Assembly: GCA_034336665.1 (NCBI GenBank)
Contig: CM067592.1
Location: forward strand, 31,588,942 to 31,652,941
Origin: Luscinia megarhynchos
Lineage: Eukaryota; Chordata; Aves; Passeriformes; Turdidae
DNA: 64,000 bases
Reading direction: 5' to 3'
The translations under genes and the position numbers were made by a program. Under the pieces are notes generated by a model. That model had not been told where the DNA came from. It saw nothing but the letters and a program-made list of their open reading frames with translations, and searched no databases. Below, one piece after another: positions 13,345-26,524 of this stretch. Every line of letters starts with the position of its first letter. Position 1 is the first letter of the stretch.

Positions 13345-14945
13345 TTCAAAGAATCACAGAATGATCTTGTAGAAATGGACCACCAAAAAGGCCCTCTGGT
13401 TCAATGTCCCACCTCCAGCAGCCCAGGGAACATTGCACTGAATTATATCCAAATGGTTCTTGAATATCTCCAGTGAGGGAGACTCCACAGTCCCTCTGGG
13501 TAACCTAGCACATGCATTCATCCTCTTGCTGCTGTCCCTTCATATTCTTATAGGCAATGATGAGGTCGCCTCCCAGACTTGTCTTTTTGAGGCTTAAAAG
13601 ATCCAGCTTCCTCAGCCTTTTCTCCTAAGAGATGCTCCAATCCCCTAATCATGTCACCCTATCCCAGACAGCTCCAGCAGTTCTGTGTCTCTCTTGTCCT
13701 GAGGAGCCCAGAACTGGACACAGCACTCCAGAGGTGCCTCACCAGGCTGAGAGGGGCAGGATCACCTCCTGTGACCTGCTGGCAATGCTCTCCCCTGTCA
13801 CCCCAGGACACCATTGGCCTTCTTGGCCGCCAGGACACACTGCTGGCCCATGGACAGCTTGCTGTCTGCCAGGATCCCCAGGTCCTTCTCCTCAGAGCTG
13901 CCTCCAGCAGGTCAGCCCCAGCCTGTGCTGGTAGCTGGGCTTGTTCCTGCCCAGCTGCAGGGCCCTGCCTTGCCCTGGTTGGATTTCAGCCATTCCTCTG
14001 TGCCCATGTCCCCAGCCTGCCCAGGCCCTTCTGAAGGGCTGCAGGGCCCTCTGGGCTGTGGGCCACTGCTCAGCTCTGGCCATCCTGAACCTGCTGGGGA
14101 GGCACCTGCCCCTTCACCCACCTCACCCATGGAGAAGTTGCACAATACCAGGCCCACTATTGAATCTGGGGTCACCACTTGTGACAGGCCTCCAGCCAGG
14201 CCCTGTGCCACTGAGAACAATCCTCTGGGATCTGCCATTCAGACAGTTCTCAGTCTGCCTCACTGTCCCCTCATCCAGGCCACACTTCCTGGGTTTGCCT
14301 GTGAGGTTGTTGTGGGAGACAGTGCCAAAAGCCTTGCTGGAGTCCAGGCAGAGCAACATCCACTGCTCTCCCCTCATCCATCTATCCAGGCAGTTGTTTC
14401 ACTGTGGAAAACAATCAGATTGGCCACGCACGATGTCGCTTTGCTCAGTCCATGCTGACTCCATCCTGATCTCCCTCTTGTCATCCATGTGGATTGAGAT
14501 GGCCTCCAGAATGAGATGCTCCATCACCCTTCCAGGGATTGAGGCGAGGTAGTCCCCTGAGTCCTTCTTGCTCTTTGTGAACACTGGGGTGATAATTGCT
14601 TCTTTCCAGTCTTCAGGCACCTCTCCTGATCCTCCATGATCTTTCAAAGTGGCCCAGCTGTGGTGTTCACCAGCTCTTTCAACATTCATGGATGCATCTC
14701 TTCAGGAGCCATGGATTTGTTGACATCAAACATGCCTAGGTATTCTCCAACCCAATTCAAACTAAGGGAAAGTGCTCCTTCCAACACTCCGTTATCCTGA
14801 TCACCTCAGAGGTTCCTGAGTGCAAGTCTTGTCAGTGAAATCCAATGCAAAAAAAGATTTTCTGTAAGTCTGCCTTTTCTTGTCCTCTGTTACCAAGGTT
14901 CCCCCTCCATTTAGTTTCAGGCCCTAATTATTCTTAGCTTTACTA
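13345..14945 (-). mobile_element. CR1 LINE, 5'-truncated, reverse-transcriptase region to 3' end
   Basis: The minus strand encodes decayed CR1 reverse-transcriptase segments in the family's order: GEVPEDWKEAIITPVF and IPGRVMEHLILEAIS (about 14650-14500), then SKAFGTVSHNNLTGK and RKCGLDEGTV (about 14340-14270), RPVTSGDP (about 14190) and GRNKPSYQHRLG (about 13950). The left end carries the usual avian CR1 3' terminus (AATCACAGAATGATC on the + strand, from about 13350). The right end is marked by CR1 sequence for the endonuclease-RT interval. The frame is broken by shifts and internal deletions, so the copy is dead. This GC-rich repeat explains all open frames between 13.6 and 14.7 kb. Confidence 0.92.
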
Positions 14946-15663
14946 TTTTTAGTAATGCATTAATAGTTTAATAGAATGGTGTTTTCAGGATTTCCTTTTG
15001 GAATGCTCAGTACTGCCTTTGTCTCTTTTTTGTAGTGTTTAGAAAATGTATAAAATTATATTACTAAACTGACATCTTAACATCCATTACATTACTACAC
15101 TTCTCTTTATTTTATACTATTGAACCACTGTCTTTTAGTTATTTCATCAGTGTACTTACTTCAGAGAAAAAATACAGTGGTGTTTCTATGAAAGTTTAGA
15201 TATCCTGATAATGCAGTAATAATGATCTTGAATAAGGTTTGTTATTTTTTATATTTTTATTTGAATAGAAAGGATAATCCTGTTAGATGAGAGATGCAGA
15301 ATAACCTATTTGGTTATGTTATATTATGTTATATGTTTTGTTATGCTGCTATTAGAGCTGAGGTCTTAAGACCTTGGACTAGTTTGATGGAGGCCCTGAG
15401 AATTACACTGTGATCCTTAATACTCCTCATATACTGCAGATTTAGTACTGGTACAAGCAAGTGTACATGTCATACAATCTTGTTCAGACCAACTTCACAG
15501 TGCATTTAATATTTGTCCTTCTTGGAGTGCAATGTATTATAGGATGGATTTGTATTTGACAACCTGGATTTACTGTGCACATATAGCACTGTAAGGACAG
15601 ACACTAAACTAAAGTCCCTCAGTAAAGTCTGGAAATACCTTCTTAAAAAACTGGACAGTGGTG

Positions 15664-16206
15664 TGTGCTGGTTTGAAAGCAAACCAGTGGGGTATCCCAA
15701 GTCAGAACTACAATAGGAAAATTAAAATAAAATGCAGTAGTACAAAAACACTGACAGAGTCAGAATACAACTTGCCACCCTGTCAGTCAGGGCGTTGGTA
15801 ACAGTCTGATTAAATGGTGGCTGCAGTCCCCCTGGAGTGACAGATGAGGTTATGTTGAAGCAGTGGTCCTGTAAAAGGGTGTAGTTTTCCTCTGAAGGTC
15901 AAGGGGTGATATAGAAGGATCTGGTCTACTTCTGGGTACCCAGTGGAAAAAGGCTGCCTATGGTGTTCCAATCTCAGTTTATATCCAGGTAGAAATGCTT
16001 GTTTCCTACCCCTAGGCAGAGCATCTCACAGTGGAACAATGTAATTTTATCGGTCACCAGGTGACTCAATGCCCCCTTAACAGAAGATATCCCCCCTGGA
16101 GGGAGGATGTGTCATGGAAGAGATGAAGAACACTGCCCCACCTGGTTTTAACAGATGGTAATAGAATACATACTTTTGGTTACATCTTGCACTGCAACCT
16201 AAGACA
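15664..16206. mobile_element. Solo LTR (543 bp) with 5-bp target-site duplication
   Basis: The element begins TGTGCTGG and ends CTAAGACA, giving TG...CA ends. It is flanked by the direct repeat TGGTG at 15659-15663 and 16207-16211. A related copy lies at 37877-38355. No internal retroviral genes are present, so this is a solo LTR left by recombination. A 5-bp duplication is typical of ERVL-like (class III) elements, but the class assignment is inference. Transcription orientation was not fixed. Confidence 0.88.
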
Positions 16207-17310
16207 TGGTGAGATCACCAAGCCCCAAGTGTAGTGGAAGAACTACAGTATATTAAAAAAAAAGTATATTATGAAATGTAAAGCAACAAAATATATAAAA
16301 ATATATTTACATAGCTTGCATTGTCATGCTTAACAGTACAATATATGATTCAGATCCACATTCTTTCACAGACTTTTTTTTTGCTGAAAACAGTTACAAT
16401 TTTTCTTGCAAATAAGTGGAAGTGTCAATGACAGACCTTAATGGTTTCTTTGAATACTTTTAATTCATATAGGAAACTTGCTTTGGGATACAGTCTGAAT
16501 ATCTAAGGTTACTCAAGATGATATGAAATAAAGCTTCATTCCTCTTCCTACTTCCCAGAAAACCCCTAAACCAATCAAAAATAACAAAAGGAAAATTTGT
16601 AAGGACCTCATTTGATCAGTCTCCTGCTCCCTTTCCATCAGGTTGACTATCTCACATTGGCAGTTGCTGGCTCCATTCTGTAAATCTTTCCATTCATATG
16701 TAAAGTGCCGAAAAGTTTTAATTTTACTGAGCTAACATTACCAAATATGCTAAGGCAAGCCCTGTTAACCATATTTATATCAGATACAGTTTTCTTGTGG
16801 GGACTTTGCAGTAGCCTTCATCATAGGCTCCTAGCCAGTGTGAATTCGCTTAAAATCCATTAAGTTACACTATTCTGCCATCTGGATGTGAAGGAAAATT
16901 TAATTCTCAGAACTGTATCAGCACCACAGTCATCTGTTAGTCAGATCATTATCATTGCAATACGATGGATTAAAAACTGGCCAACATGGTAATAGTGAAG
17001 GAGACAATTTCACTGTCTTTCTGGTAAATTGTACTTGCTGGGCATTTTGTTTAAAGCAGATGCTACTTCTCCTATTTTCCCCTTCTTCCTAAGAGACACC
17101 ATCCACTTTCCTGTTGTGCTGAGCAGAAGGTGCTTAGCTCTGTCTGTGTGTTCTGCCCAGGCCTCTATGAAATCCACAAAAAGATTCCTGGTAGGGAAGC
17201 TGGAACAGTATCCCATGGGACTGCTGCACAAGAGGTCAAGAAGCAGTAGGCAGGAATGGACCTATTGCCAGCATATACTACTGAGTACTGTGTGAATGCT
17301 CCTGCATGGC

Positions 17311-17917
17311 ATCATGGTTTCACCCCAGCTGACAGCCAAGTCCCTCAAAGTTGTTCTCTCTCTCCCCCACCAGCAGTATCCAGGAGAGAATGAGAAGGGT
17401 AAACGGTAGAAAATTTTATATCTCAGATAAGATAAAGGCAGTTTAATAGGGAAAGCAAAAGCTGCACACACAAGCCAAGCCAAACAAGGAATTAATTCAC
17501 TCCTTCCCATGGGCAGACAGGTGTTCTGCCATCTCCAGGAAAGCAGGGCCCCCTCACCAGTAAGGGTGACTTGGGAAGACAAATGCTATCCCTCTGAACA
17601 TCCTCCCTTCCTCTTTCTTGCCCCCATCTTGTATCCTGAGCATGATGCCCTGTGGTCTGGAATATCCCTTTGGTCATTTGGGTCACCTCTCCCGGCTGCC
17701 TCTCCTCCCAGCCTGCCATGCACCCCCAACATCCTCCCCAGTGTGGCAGTACAGAAAGCAGAAAAGGCCCTGACTGTGTGTAAACTCTGCTCAGCAATAA
17801 CAAAACCATCTCTGTATTGTCAACTCTGTGTTCAGTAAAAATCCATCATATTCAGTACATAGCCCTCTATCAGCCATTGTGGAGCTAATTAACTCTACCC
17901 CAGCCAAAACCAGCACA
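17311..17917 (-). mobile_element. Solo LTR of passerine ERV type, minus orientation
   Basis: On the minus strand the element starts TGTGCTGGTTTTGGCTGGGG and runs through a T/G-rich and then a pyrimidine/purine-biased body, ending in GGGGTGAAACCATGAT. This start is familiar from songbird ERV LTRs. The flanks CATGGC (17305-17310) and CATGGG (17918-17923) look like a 6-bp target duplication with one mismatch. The left boundary could be 4 bp further right (17315). The open frames at 17.26-17.84 kb lie inside it and are not genes. Confidence 0.8.
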
Positions 17918-17929
17918 CATGGGAAGGTC

Positions 17930-20443
17930 CTGTCTCCTCTGTACTAGTAGTATATAGTGTCATTTAGTAAAATTAAATGTATGAGAAATGCTGTGTATGA
18001 AAGGTTTTGCATAGACAGCATGTGCCCTCTAAAGTCTCAAATAAATGGTATGTGCAGTCTTTGTGATGCAAGTAACTGGTCTGGACAAGAAAATTTCAGT
18101 ACTCCCCACCATACTGCACTCATTAGTAGCCAACTTCTATTTCAACCCCAAGACATCAGAAAGGAACAAAAATTCTGGGACTATATAGTTGCAGAGAGAT
18201 GTGATGGCTCATCCAACAAAAGCAGAAGTTGTACATCCAGTTGTACCCACTGATGTACACCAGATGAAAAAGTATTTTAATTTTTCCAAAGAAAAGAATG
18301 GGCAATAGCTAATAAGATTGATGGGCAAGGTTACAGAGTGATTGACAAACAAAGGTGACTGTGTGTAGACACTGAAAGACTTTATGGATGCTCTAAAGAA
18401 CAGAGAAAATGAAGATTAAAGCAGTCCACCATCATAGGAGAGACTGGAAGAAGACAGAATAGAGGAAATGCCAACCCTGAGTAAGAAGGATGGCCTACTA
18501 AGCAACATAACCACAAGAATAAACTGGAAGAAGAGTCTGATTAAAGGAGGAGAAAAACAGGGACATGTTACCTGCCCTGATGATAGAAACAGAAATGAGT
18601 GAAAGGTGGTAATAAGAAATAATCAAGCTTACAAACAGCAAATTTCTAGTGTGTAAAACATTTTTTCAGGAAAGCAAAGCAAATAGAGAAAAGAATGGTC
18701 AAGGAAAGGCCTGAATGAAGGAAATAAAAAATGGTGTGACATTTCTCATGTGGTCTAATGACCCCTAGTCACCACAGACACTCAGACACATACACATACT
18801 TGCTTTTGAGGGATTTTAAAAGTAAAAAGACACTATTGAGGTTGCATTGCACAGAATGAAAGGCACTGATGAGCAAAAGAGGTATCAAGGGAAGTCTCTA
18901 AATAAAATTTTACAATAAATATAATAATAAAAATCTAGTGATAATAGAAACACACAGCTGACTTTTTTCAGCCATACAAAGCAACAGAGTGTGAAAGAAA
19001 GTGGTGGACCACCTGGAGGTCAGTAGAGCTGCAAGTTGTATTTTATATTGTCTAGATATGGGCTCAAGATTAGAGAAAAGTACTCTATGGTTTCATTAAG
19101 AGGTTTTGCTTGGAGGCAAAGGCAGTATGTCTACTGGGACTTGAGGCAGTGGCAGATAACTGCTATTTCAATCCAAGAAACAGCAAGTTATATAAGGCAA
19201 AAAAAACCGAAGCAAATTAATAACATGTATGCAAACTAATCTGTGGCAATTCTGTAAACCATAATTTCTATGACAATTCCTTATCAATGTAACCAGTAGT
19301 ACTTAAATGAAAATAATTATTTTAAAATCAAGATAATGAAGGGTATTGTTTTACCTTCTCTTATATGTTTTTAAGTTTTTTCTACTCCCATGAATGTGTA
19401 GATCCAGATTTTTCATTTTCCAACTGAGAAGGAGGCTGCATGGTTACCCAAACTTATGTGCGAAGTCAACAGTGAAACATATTATTTTTCTATTACTTTG
19501 GTTACAGATTCAAGTAACAGCATTTCTGTAAGCAGCACTCTGCTGTATATGGTCTTAGATAAGTATATAATGTCTACAAAGGAAATGTTCATCCAAATAA
19601 GCTTTAAAACAGTATTCATACAGAAGAATTATTCACTAGGAAAAGAAATCCATTAACATGATGCAAAGAAAAAGCAAATCATGTTCTCTCAATAAGTAGA
19701 CCAGATAAGATGCCCGTTATTGATTTAGTCTGGGATACTGGAATACTAAATCTTCTTTTGTATCCAGGCACAGTTTATCTTTTGGAACTCCCATGGTGAT
19801 GTATTTTTATGTTTAAAAAGTACAAATCCTATTTAAGAGCAAAGACCTATATTCACATAGCCAGGTTTTCTTTAGCTACTGGGAGAAATTACTATTTTTG
19901 CTGAAATTTTCTTGCATAAATATTGTCTTTTAGATTTAATATTTGTTTCCATTGGTGTCCTTCAGGCATTGAAGCATTGTTATTTTATGCCTCTACAGTG
20001 CGATTTGGTGATACAAGCCTTCTAATTCGTCCTTCTATTTCAGAGATTTTTTCCTATGTCTATTTACTACTTTGTAAAATATTTTCAAAGAGAAAGGTCA
20101 GCCTCTCACTACACAACAGTGGGATAGAGAAAAAGGACAATGACTGAAAATGTTGTCTTCCCAAAGCCAGTCAGGGGAGTGCAAGTATGACCTTGGACCC
20201 ACAAACAACATTTCATCCATAATATAAATCAATGATAGCTATTTCCCCTATGCTGCATGTCACAAGAATAATAGAATAGATTCTAGTGAAGCATGAGGTC
20301 AGAACCACCCTCTAATAAATACTGAGCAGTTGGGTAAGTACTTGTGTGAGACTACATTTCCTCTGTTTATTGTCATACCAAGAGGTTTCAGAATGAAGTG
20401 GGTCTCCATGACCTGGCAGACTAATGTATTATTAGCACAAACA

Positions 20444-20475
<32 letters not shown>

Positions 20476-23400
20476 AAAAAAAGTTTTAAATGGTGCCTGA
20501 GCAAGCTGAGGCATTAGCACCAAGCTTCCCAAATCCATTTTTTTAAAAAATCAAGGCATTTGGCAGGAATGTTGCAATGTACCTGCAAAAAATGAATAAT
20601 CCCATTAGCACAAGACATGATAGATTCTTCAATGCCCTATTTAAAATAGACAAAACCAAAATTATGCACATAAACAATAAGAATTCAAAGACTCCCAAGT
20701 TATTTCTTGAGTGTTCCTGGAAATTATACAAATATTATCATCTAATCCATAAAGCTACAACATTATAAGAAGTTACCATCTTCTGCTGCTTGCTCTGGTC
20801 CTCATGTAACAGCTTCCGTGGAAGCCTTAGCCATCCACAGGGGGCCAGGGATGCAAAGACTGTATTTGAAGCTGCTGCTGGATTATTCAGAGGTCATTAA
20901 CTTGGTTGGATTCTCAGAAATGATACCTTAGAAGATAAAAGGCTGACTAACACAAAGGGTTTTCTAGATCATGAAATATTGCCAGACAGCTCATGCAGAA
21001 TATCAGAGCAACTCAAGAACTGGATAATTTCGAGCATACTTTAAAATAGATTATGTGGTCAGGAGTCACATAGTCAGGATGCAGGACTGGTCAGGGGAGA
21101 CAGATGTCAAGCTGACACTCACTAGGAATACTTAACTGAGATAATGAAAAAGTAGAGTTAGCTTGCAACATGAGACCGTATGTTCTTCTACCTGCAGCTA
21201 CACCTCATTCCCTGAAGAGAGTGGAGAACAATCAACATATGATCTAATGTAATTGCTGTCTGGGGTACATATTTCCTTTCTATCATTCACAGTCTCAATA
21301 TATCATATTGTAGTACGTTCAGACAACTGATGCAATGAAAAATATTAGCATCAATTTTTTAGTCCTCATTTAGCATATTTCTACCACTGTTTGGGTGATA
21401 AAAGCAAATTAGCTTTTTTTCAATCTGCAGTTTTAAAGAGATATCTAGTGTTACCTATGCTAAGTGTCCACAAACCACTGGTCAGCGGGAAAACAAAATT
21501 GTGATTTCTAATAGCTATTTATATTTGATTTTCAGTTTTTGAGTTCTTCTATCACATGTTATTAAAATATGGCCCAAATAGGGACAGAAGTGCTAAAAGC
21601 ATAATAAGAAACAACCCTAGAAATTCGTATGTAATCAAAGGACTCCAGAAGGAGTTTTAAGGAAAATAACAGGGATCTTCCAATAGAATTGTGAGAGATG
21701 ATAATAATTAAATTTCATTTTCTGGTAAAAAAAGAAAGTATGTAATTATTCTTGGCAAACCACTCTAACTCTATTAGAATGTTGTTTATTTACTTTTGAA
21801 TTGAAAATAAAGTGCAGCAAGAATTCTATCTCTGCTTTTTGCAAATTCAAAGCTGAATATGGTTTGACAACTGCCTGTCCACATCACAAATAAGTAAGCA
21901 TGAAAAGCTATCCTCAAAACCCTTATTGCCTGACTTCAGACATAATTAAATAATTTTACATGCTTAAATCAATTCTTATCACATTAATAGGATACAACTG
22001 CTAAGAAAATTAACCAAAACAATCACATTTATCAAAATTCAGTATTAAAAACCTCCTTGATTTCTGCAGGAATTATCTTTTGTTTTTTAATGATTCCAGG
22101 TAATTTTAAATGCAGTTTTCATTATTTTTTTCTTTTTAAATACGGATATTTATGTAGTATTTATTCTTAAATATTTCTGTCTCTAAAGGAAGCAACTCTG
22201 CTGAGTAAAAACTTTGTCAAAAAACAGATTTGAATTCTCACTTTGTTACTCTAAAATCAACCACAGTAGGGAAGGAAAGAAAAGTTCAAATGCACAGCTT
22301 TGCATTGCTGCCAAAAAATACACGAGCTCTATCTCGGTGAATTGAGTCAGTTGAATCCCACTGTGATGATGGAGTTCAGGCTGCAAGAAGAGTTCATGTT
22401 GGGCTGAGTCTGCAGTACCACCCTAGAATGCAATGTGCAGTATCTGTTTTGTATTCCCTTGGGGTGGGAATTAATAGAAAACAGTGCTTTTGGGAACAGT
22501 GTTAGCAACTGAAATACTGCAGCACAAAGTGCCCTTCCAGTAACTCTTAGCTACTGCCACGGTGCACACAGATAACAAAAATAGAATCTTGTTTGTTCAT
22601 CTGAAGTAGTTTCTGAATTCAAGTGATTGTAAATAACTAAGTTAAACCTAATGGTCGACTGAAAATCAGAAAACAAACAGACATTTACCTCAGAATTTTA
22701 AGCTAAAGAACTCAGCAAGGTAATTGAGGCAAGAGGAATATCATAACAAGATGTCAAAACCTCCTTATCTTAGAGTGGGAGCTAGTGTTTGTAAAATAAT
22801 ATATAACATTAATTTAAGCACAGTGATAAAACTAGAAGTGTTTTAATTGCCCCCGATGATTTCTGACTAAACTACTAGCTTATACTTTGTTTCAATTTGT
22901 TTATTTTCCTCAGGCCTTTATGTGTTTTTTTTAAACACAGTATGAACTGTTAAACAAAGATGTGAAAATCATATGGCTTGGCTCTGTTCTGAGCAAAAAC
23001 ATTGCTCGGTTGTGATTTATGCCCTATTTAGTATATCCAGCTTTATCAATGCTACTGCTGTACACTCTGCTGTGACTTAGCCTGACTACACCTTAACCTC
23101 TCTGTCCTGTAAAATGTGGTAAGCTATACTTCCATGAATTTTGCAGCTTGGTTGAGACACTCACTTTAAAATTTATATTCAATATTATCTTACTATTTCT
23201 GAATGACAGAGATTTGAAATGTAGCAATTTAAAATTGAATCTGAATTTCTTAATTAATTGCCATACTTATACTTTTTCTTTATCACCAGTCAAAATCAGT
23301 TTATTTTGGTGCATTCTGCAGCAGCATCCAATACTTAAACATACATACAAACTGTTGCAAACCTGACTTCTAGTATTAAAAATGGGTAATTTTGAGGCAC

Positions 23401-25228
23401 TTGCACATGTTCATGACTCTTTGTCGTATGCATGTGCATGACTGCAAAGAGAGGATGTGTAGGTGTATGTTCTCAGCTGCAATCCCCAGAGTGAGGGAGT
23501 GTTCATCTGCGTCTCCTGCACACTCTAAAAAGTTTGGGTGGTCATGGACGGTGTTGGCCCTGTCAGCAGCCACTCCTTGGGTTAACAAGGGTATCATGGC
23601 TTACTTATTGAGCTTGGGTGGCCACATACTCTTCACACCCTTTCTCAGGGTGATGAAACTCAGATCTTCATTTTCCGTGCAACTCTTCCATAACCAGGTG
23701 ACTTTCCCAGTTAGTCTATGATATGAGGCTACACACCATATGTAGGGTCAAAGCTCAACTCCTTTCTGGGGTTCAATTTTACTAAGAAACACATTAACAA
23801 TGAAACAATCAACTCCCAGTACTCAGCAAAACCTATCTCTTCAGTTTACAACACAAGCCCAACATGTCTGTGCCAGGACAGCCACCCTGGAATCTGCTTC
23901 CCCCTCTTAATGACCTTCAGCTGTCTGCCCCTCCCTCTCGGGCTCCCGGTGCTGGCAGGTGCTGTGGGGTGGGGAACACTTCGTCCAGGACACTGGTGAT
24001 CACCTCCTCCCTCTGTGCTTTGCTCGGCTGACATGCCCTGCTCTACATTAGTGGCTTGTATTTTTCATTGCTTTGAAGCATGTAGTGCCGAGGTCAATGA
24101 CCTCATTTAAAAGACAGTGGAAAAACGAAAGCCTTCTCCATGGCAAAGGTAAGTAAGTGGAACAGGGCTGTGTTACAGACTCCTCAGGCATCATGTAGCT
24201 CTCTGTGAAATGTAACCTGTTGATTGATGTTTACCCAGCCTATAAGCAAGGCACAGTGTGCAGTAGAAAAGTATGCAGTAAAGTAAAGCAATAAAATTGA
24301 TATATTTGAGGCTACTTGGTTCTACCTCTTGTCTTTCCAGGCACAAATCAGACTTCTGCTATCTTACTCCCTGCTTAGGAGAATAAGATGGTGCTTTCTT
24401 TTCAGTGAGTGAAAACTGCATTGTGCTAGTGGTAGAACTCCAGGCCTGTACATCAGTGAATCTAGGCTTCCATGCTGACCTTTTCCAGCTCTGCTTTTTC
24501 AAAATCAGCTAATTCAATATGAACATGTTATACTAGTAGAAATGAGGTCTGAAGTAGTATCTTTTACTACAAGCAGCTGGAAACAAAAAGTGTAAATTTG
24601 ATCAAATAATTTTATTTTTTTTTACAAACCAAATGGTCTGTCTGTTTTCTTCGTTATGGTAGGTGATCCAATATCAGGTACTACTTCTCCTTAGAGACCT
24701 TTCCACTTTAATATCCCCATTCTTTCCACTTTTATATCCCTATTCCTCCCGCAGCCCTGAATGCATACACAAGCAAAAACCACCAATCCAACCCAAACTC
24801 AAACCTACATCACCAAGTCTCCAGAAACTTTTACTGGAAGCAAGTATGTTTTGAATTCATTGTCTAAACAAGACTGAACATATTTCTGGGGTTGTAATAC
24901 ATTCTTGAGAAACATACAAATTACAAAAATATTGAGGACATTGCCAAAACCTGCTAGAAATAATTCCACCAATTTTGACTTGTTTTGTTCTCTGTAGCTA
25001 ACAAGCATATTTCAGAAAGTACCTGCTTGATGATACTATTTCCTAGCAAACTACTGGTGACAAACATGAACAATCAACATAAAAATCCAAGGAGAAATGC
25101 AAATGCTTTAGAATAACATTTTAACACATGTCTTTACTTCTAATAATGAAGTATTGGGGATTGCCACAATGGATGGAGTAACTTTTTATTTCACGTTAAG
25201 ATACAGAAAAGAAATATACAAAATACAC
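17930..25228. other. Intergenic stretch without recognisable gene
   Basis: Mostly AT-rich single-copy-looking DNA. It contains an interrupted A-tract (20440-20482) and a segment at about 23.4-24.05 kb with raised GC content and longer open frames on both strands. That segment may be an old LTR or ERV remnant, but I could not match it to a family. No splice-bounded coding exon was convincing. Confidence 0.5.
20440..20482. repeat. Interrupted poly-A tract
   Basis: About 38 adenines with single interruptions. No LINE or gene body is attached to the left of it that I could recognise, so it may be simple repeat expansion. Confidence 0.85.
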
Positions 25229-26519
25229 TGTCACGGTGTGACTTGGGTTTGACAACCTTAATATATTTAATTTCTTTTAAAGACAGGACCCAGAAGTAGA
25301 GACAAGGCAGGCTCAAAACTTTAAAATGTACAAGAAGAAATTTATTAATAAAACAAAAAAAAAATTAGAATTCAGGATAAAATCGCTAGATTGTTCCCTC
25401 CTTCCCTTCATTCCACGTTTCTAACCAACAACATACAGAGAGAACACTTCAGTCAGCTATACACTCAAATAATCAGTTCAGTTTTGTTCAGAGAGAAAAG
25501 TCCCGTTTCTGGTTATGGCTTAGGGGGTGTCTTCACCTTCACAGTCTGCATCCACCTGAGACCCACAGAACTATGAATTTTCCTCCCATTTACACAGTCC
25601 TTCCAGAGCCGTGTTATGGGTTACGATGCACACATGGGGTACCACCTCTAAAGGCAGGCTGCTAAAAAACAGAATTTTCTTCATTGGCTTCTCTATCAAA
25701 TGTCTCTGTTCACATTGCAGTTCCAGAACAGAGACCCGCATTCCCTGGGGGCAAAGAATCCTTTTCTCAAATATTTCAACCCCCCATCTATTTTCCACAG
25801 TTTAAAGGAACTTTAGTGAAGTCACAATCCCCACAGCCCACAAAAAAAGGTTTTCAGCTACTTGCATCTTTTCAATCTCTTCCCACCAGGAACTTTATCT
25901 TCATCCCACTGACCTCTGCAGTCTCCATGCTTCATTTCTTCTCATTCAGGGGAGCTCGAGGATTTTATCCAGGCATAAAGAAGTTATAATTGTATTCAGA
26001 TTGCGAAGAAACAAACAAGGGCAGCTGGAGGCCTCTTCTGCCACGTGGAAAGGCGAGCCAAGCCGAGCCCAGCCAGCAGGGCCGGGGCCATGCGGCCGGT
26101 GCTGGGGCCGTGCGGAGCCGGGGGGTCCCCAAGCCAGGGGCTCCCCGCAGAGCCGGTGCCGAGCCGGTGCCGGGCCGGGCCCTCCGCTGGGCCCGGAGCC
26201 GGACCGCGGGGCCGGTGCTGGAGCCGGTGCTGGGCCCGGAGCCGGGCCAGAGGGGCAGTGCCCCGGCCGGAGGCCACCGCACCTCCCCAGGCCCCGAGCC
26301 GAAAAGAGGACAGTCAACTTGATCCACTGTGATTGGTGAAAGTGTAACAACCTCTAATTGGTTTCCCGAGCTGTCCATCACCAAATCAGCTCTCCGATTG
26401 GTGCCAGCAGCTCACAGGGGAAGCTCCGAGAGACAGGAGAGCCCCTCCCACTCCCCAGCCTCATGGAGCCGTCCCTGAGGCGAGTCCACCCCTCCCCCAG
26501 AGCACGTGAAACCAACACA
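25229..26519 (-). mobile_element. Complete 1.29-kb LTR-like element with 5-bp target duplication
   Basis: The ends are TGTCACGG (left) and CCAACACA (right), so both strands begin TG and end CA. The element is flanked by the exact direct repeat TACAC at 25224-25228 and 26520-26524. On the minus strand an AATAAA signal lies about 115 bases before the left end, as expected for the R-U5 part of an LTR, which favours minus orientation. The body contains a strongly GC-rich block (26045-26290). No gag or pol coding sequence is present, so it is a solo LTR or a non-autonomous LTR element. All open frames at 25.57-26.61 kb are explained by it. Confidence 0.85.
26075..26265. repeat. GC-rich degenerate minisatellite inside the LTR element
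   Basis: Repeated variants of GAGCCGGTGC and GGGCCGG follow one another. They keep several frames open on both strands and give the alanine/glycine/proline-rich open frames seen here. This is repeat structure, not a protein gene. Confidence 0.75.
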
Positions 26520-26524
26520 TACAC

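Noticed and set aside
13632..14552. Plus-strand frames of 100-214 codons
   Set aside because: Antisense of a minus-oriented CR1 reverse-transcriptase remnant, whose motifs are recognisable on the other strand.
23392..24034. Open frames and raised GC, possible ERV or LTR remnant
   Set aside because: No terminal motifs, target duplication or recognisable family sequence, so not called as an element.
25946..26384. Several overlapping alanine/glycine/proline-rich frames
   Set aside because: All lie in the GC-rich repeat block of the LTR element, on both strands, with no domain.
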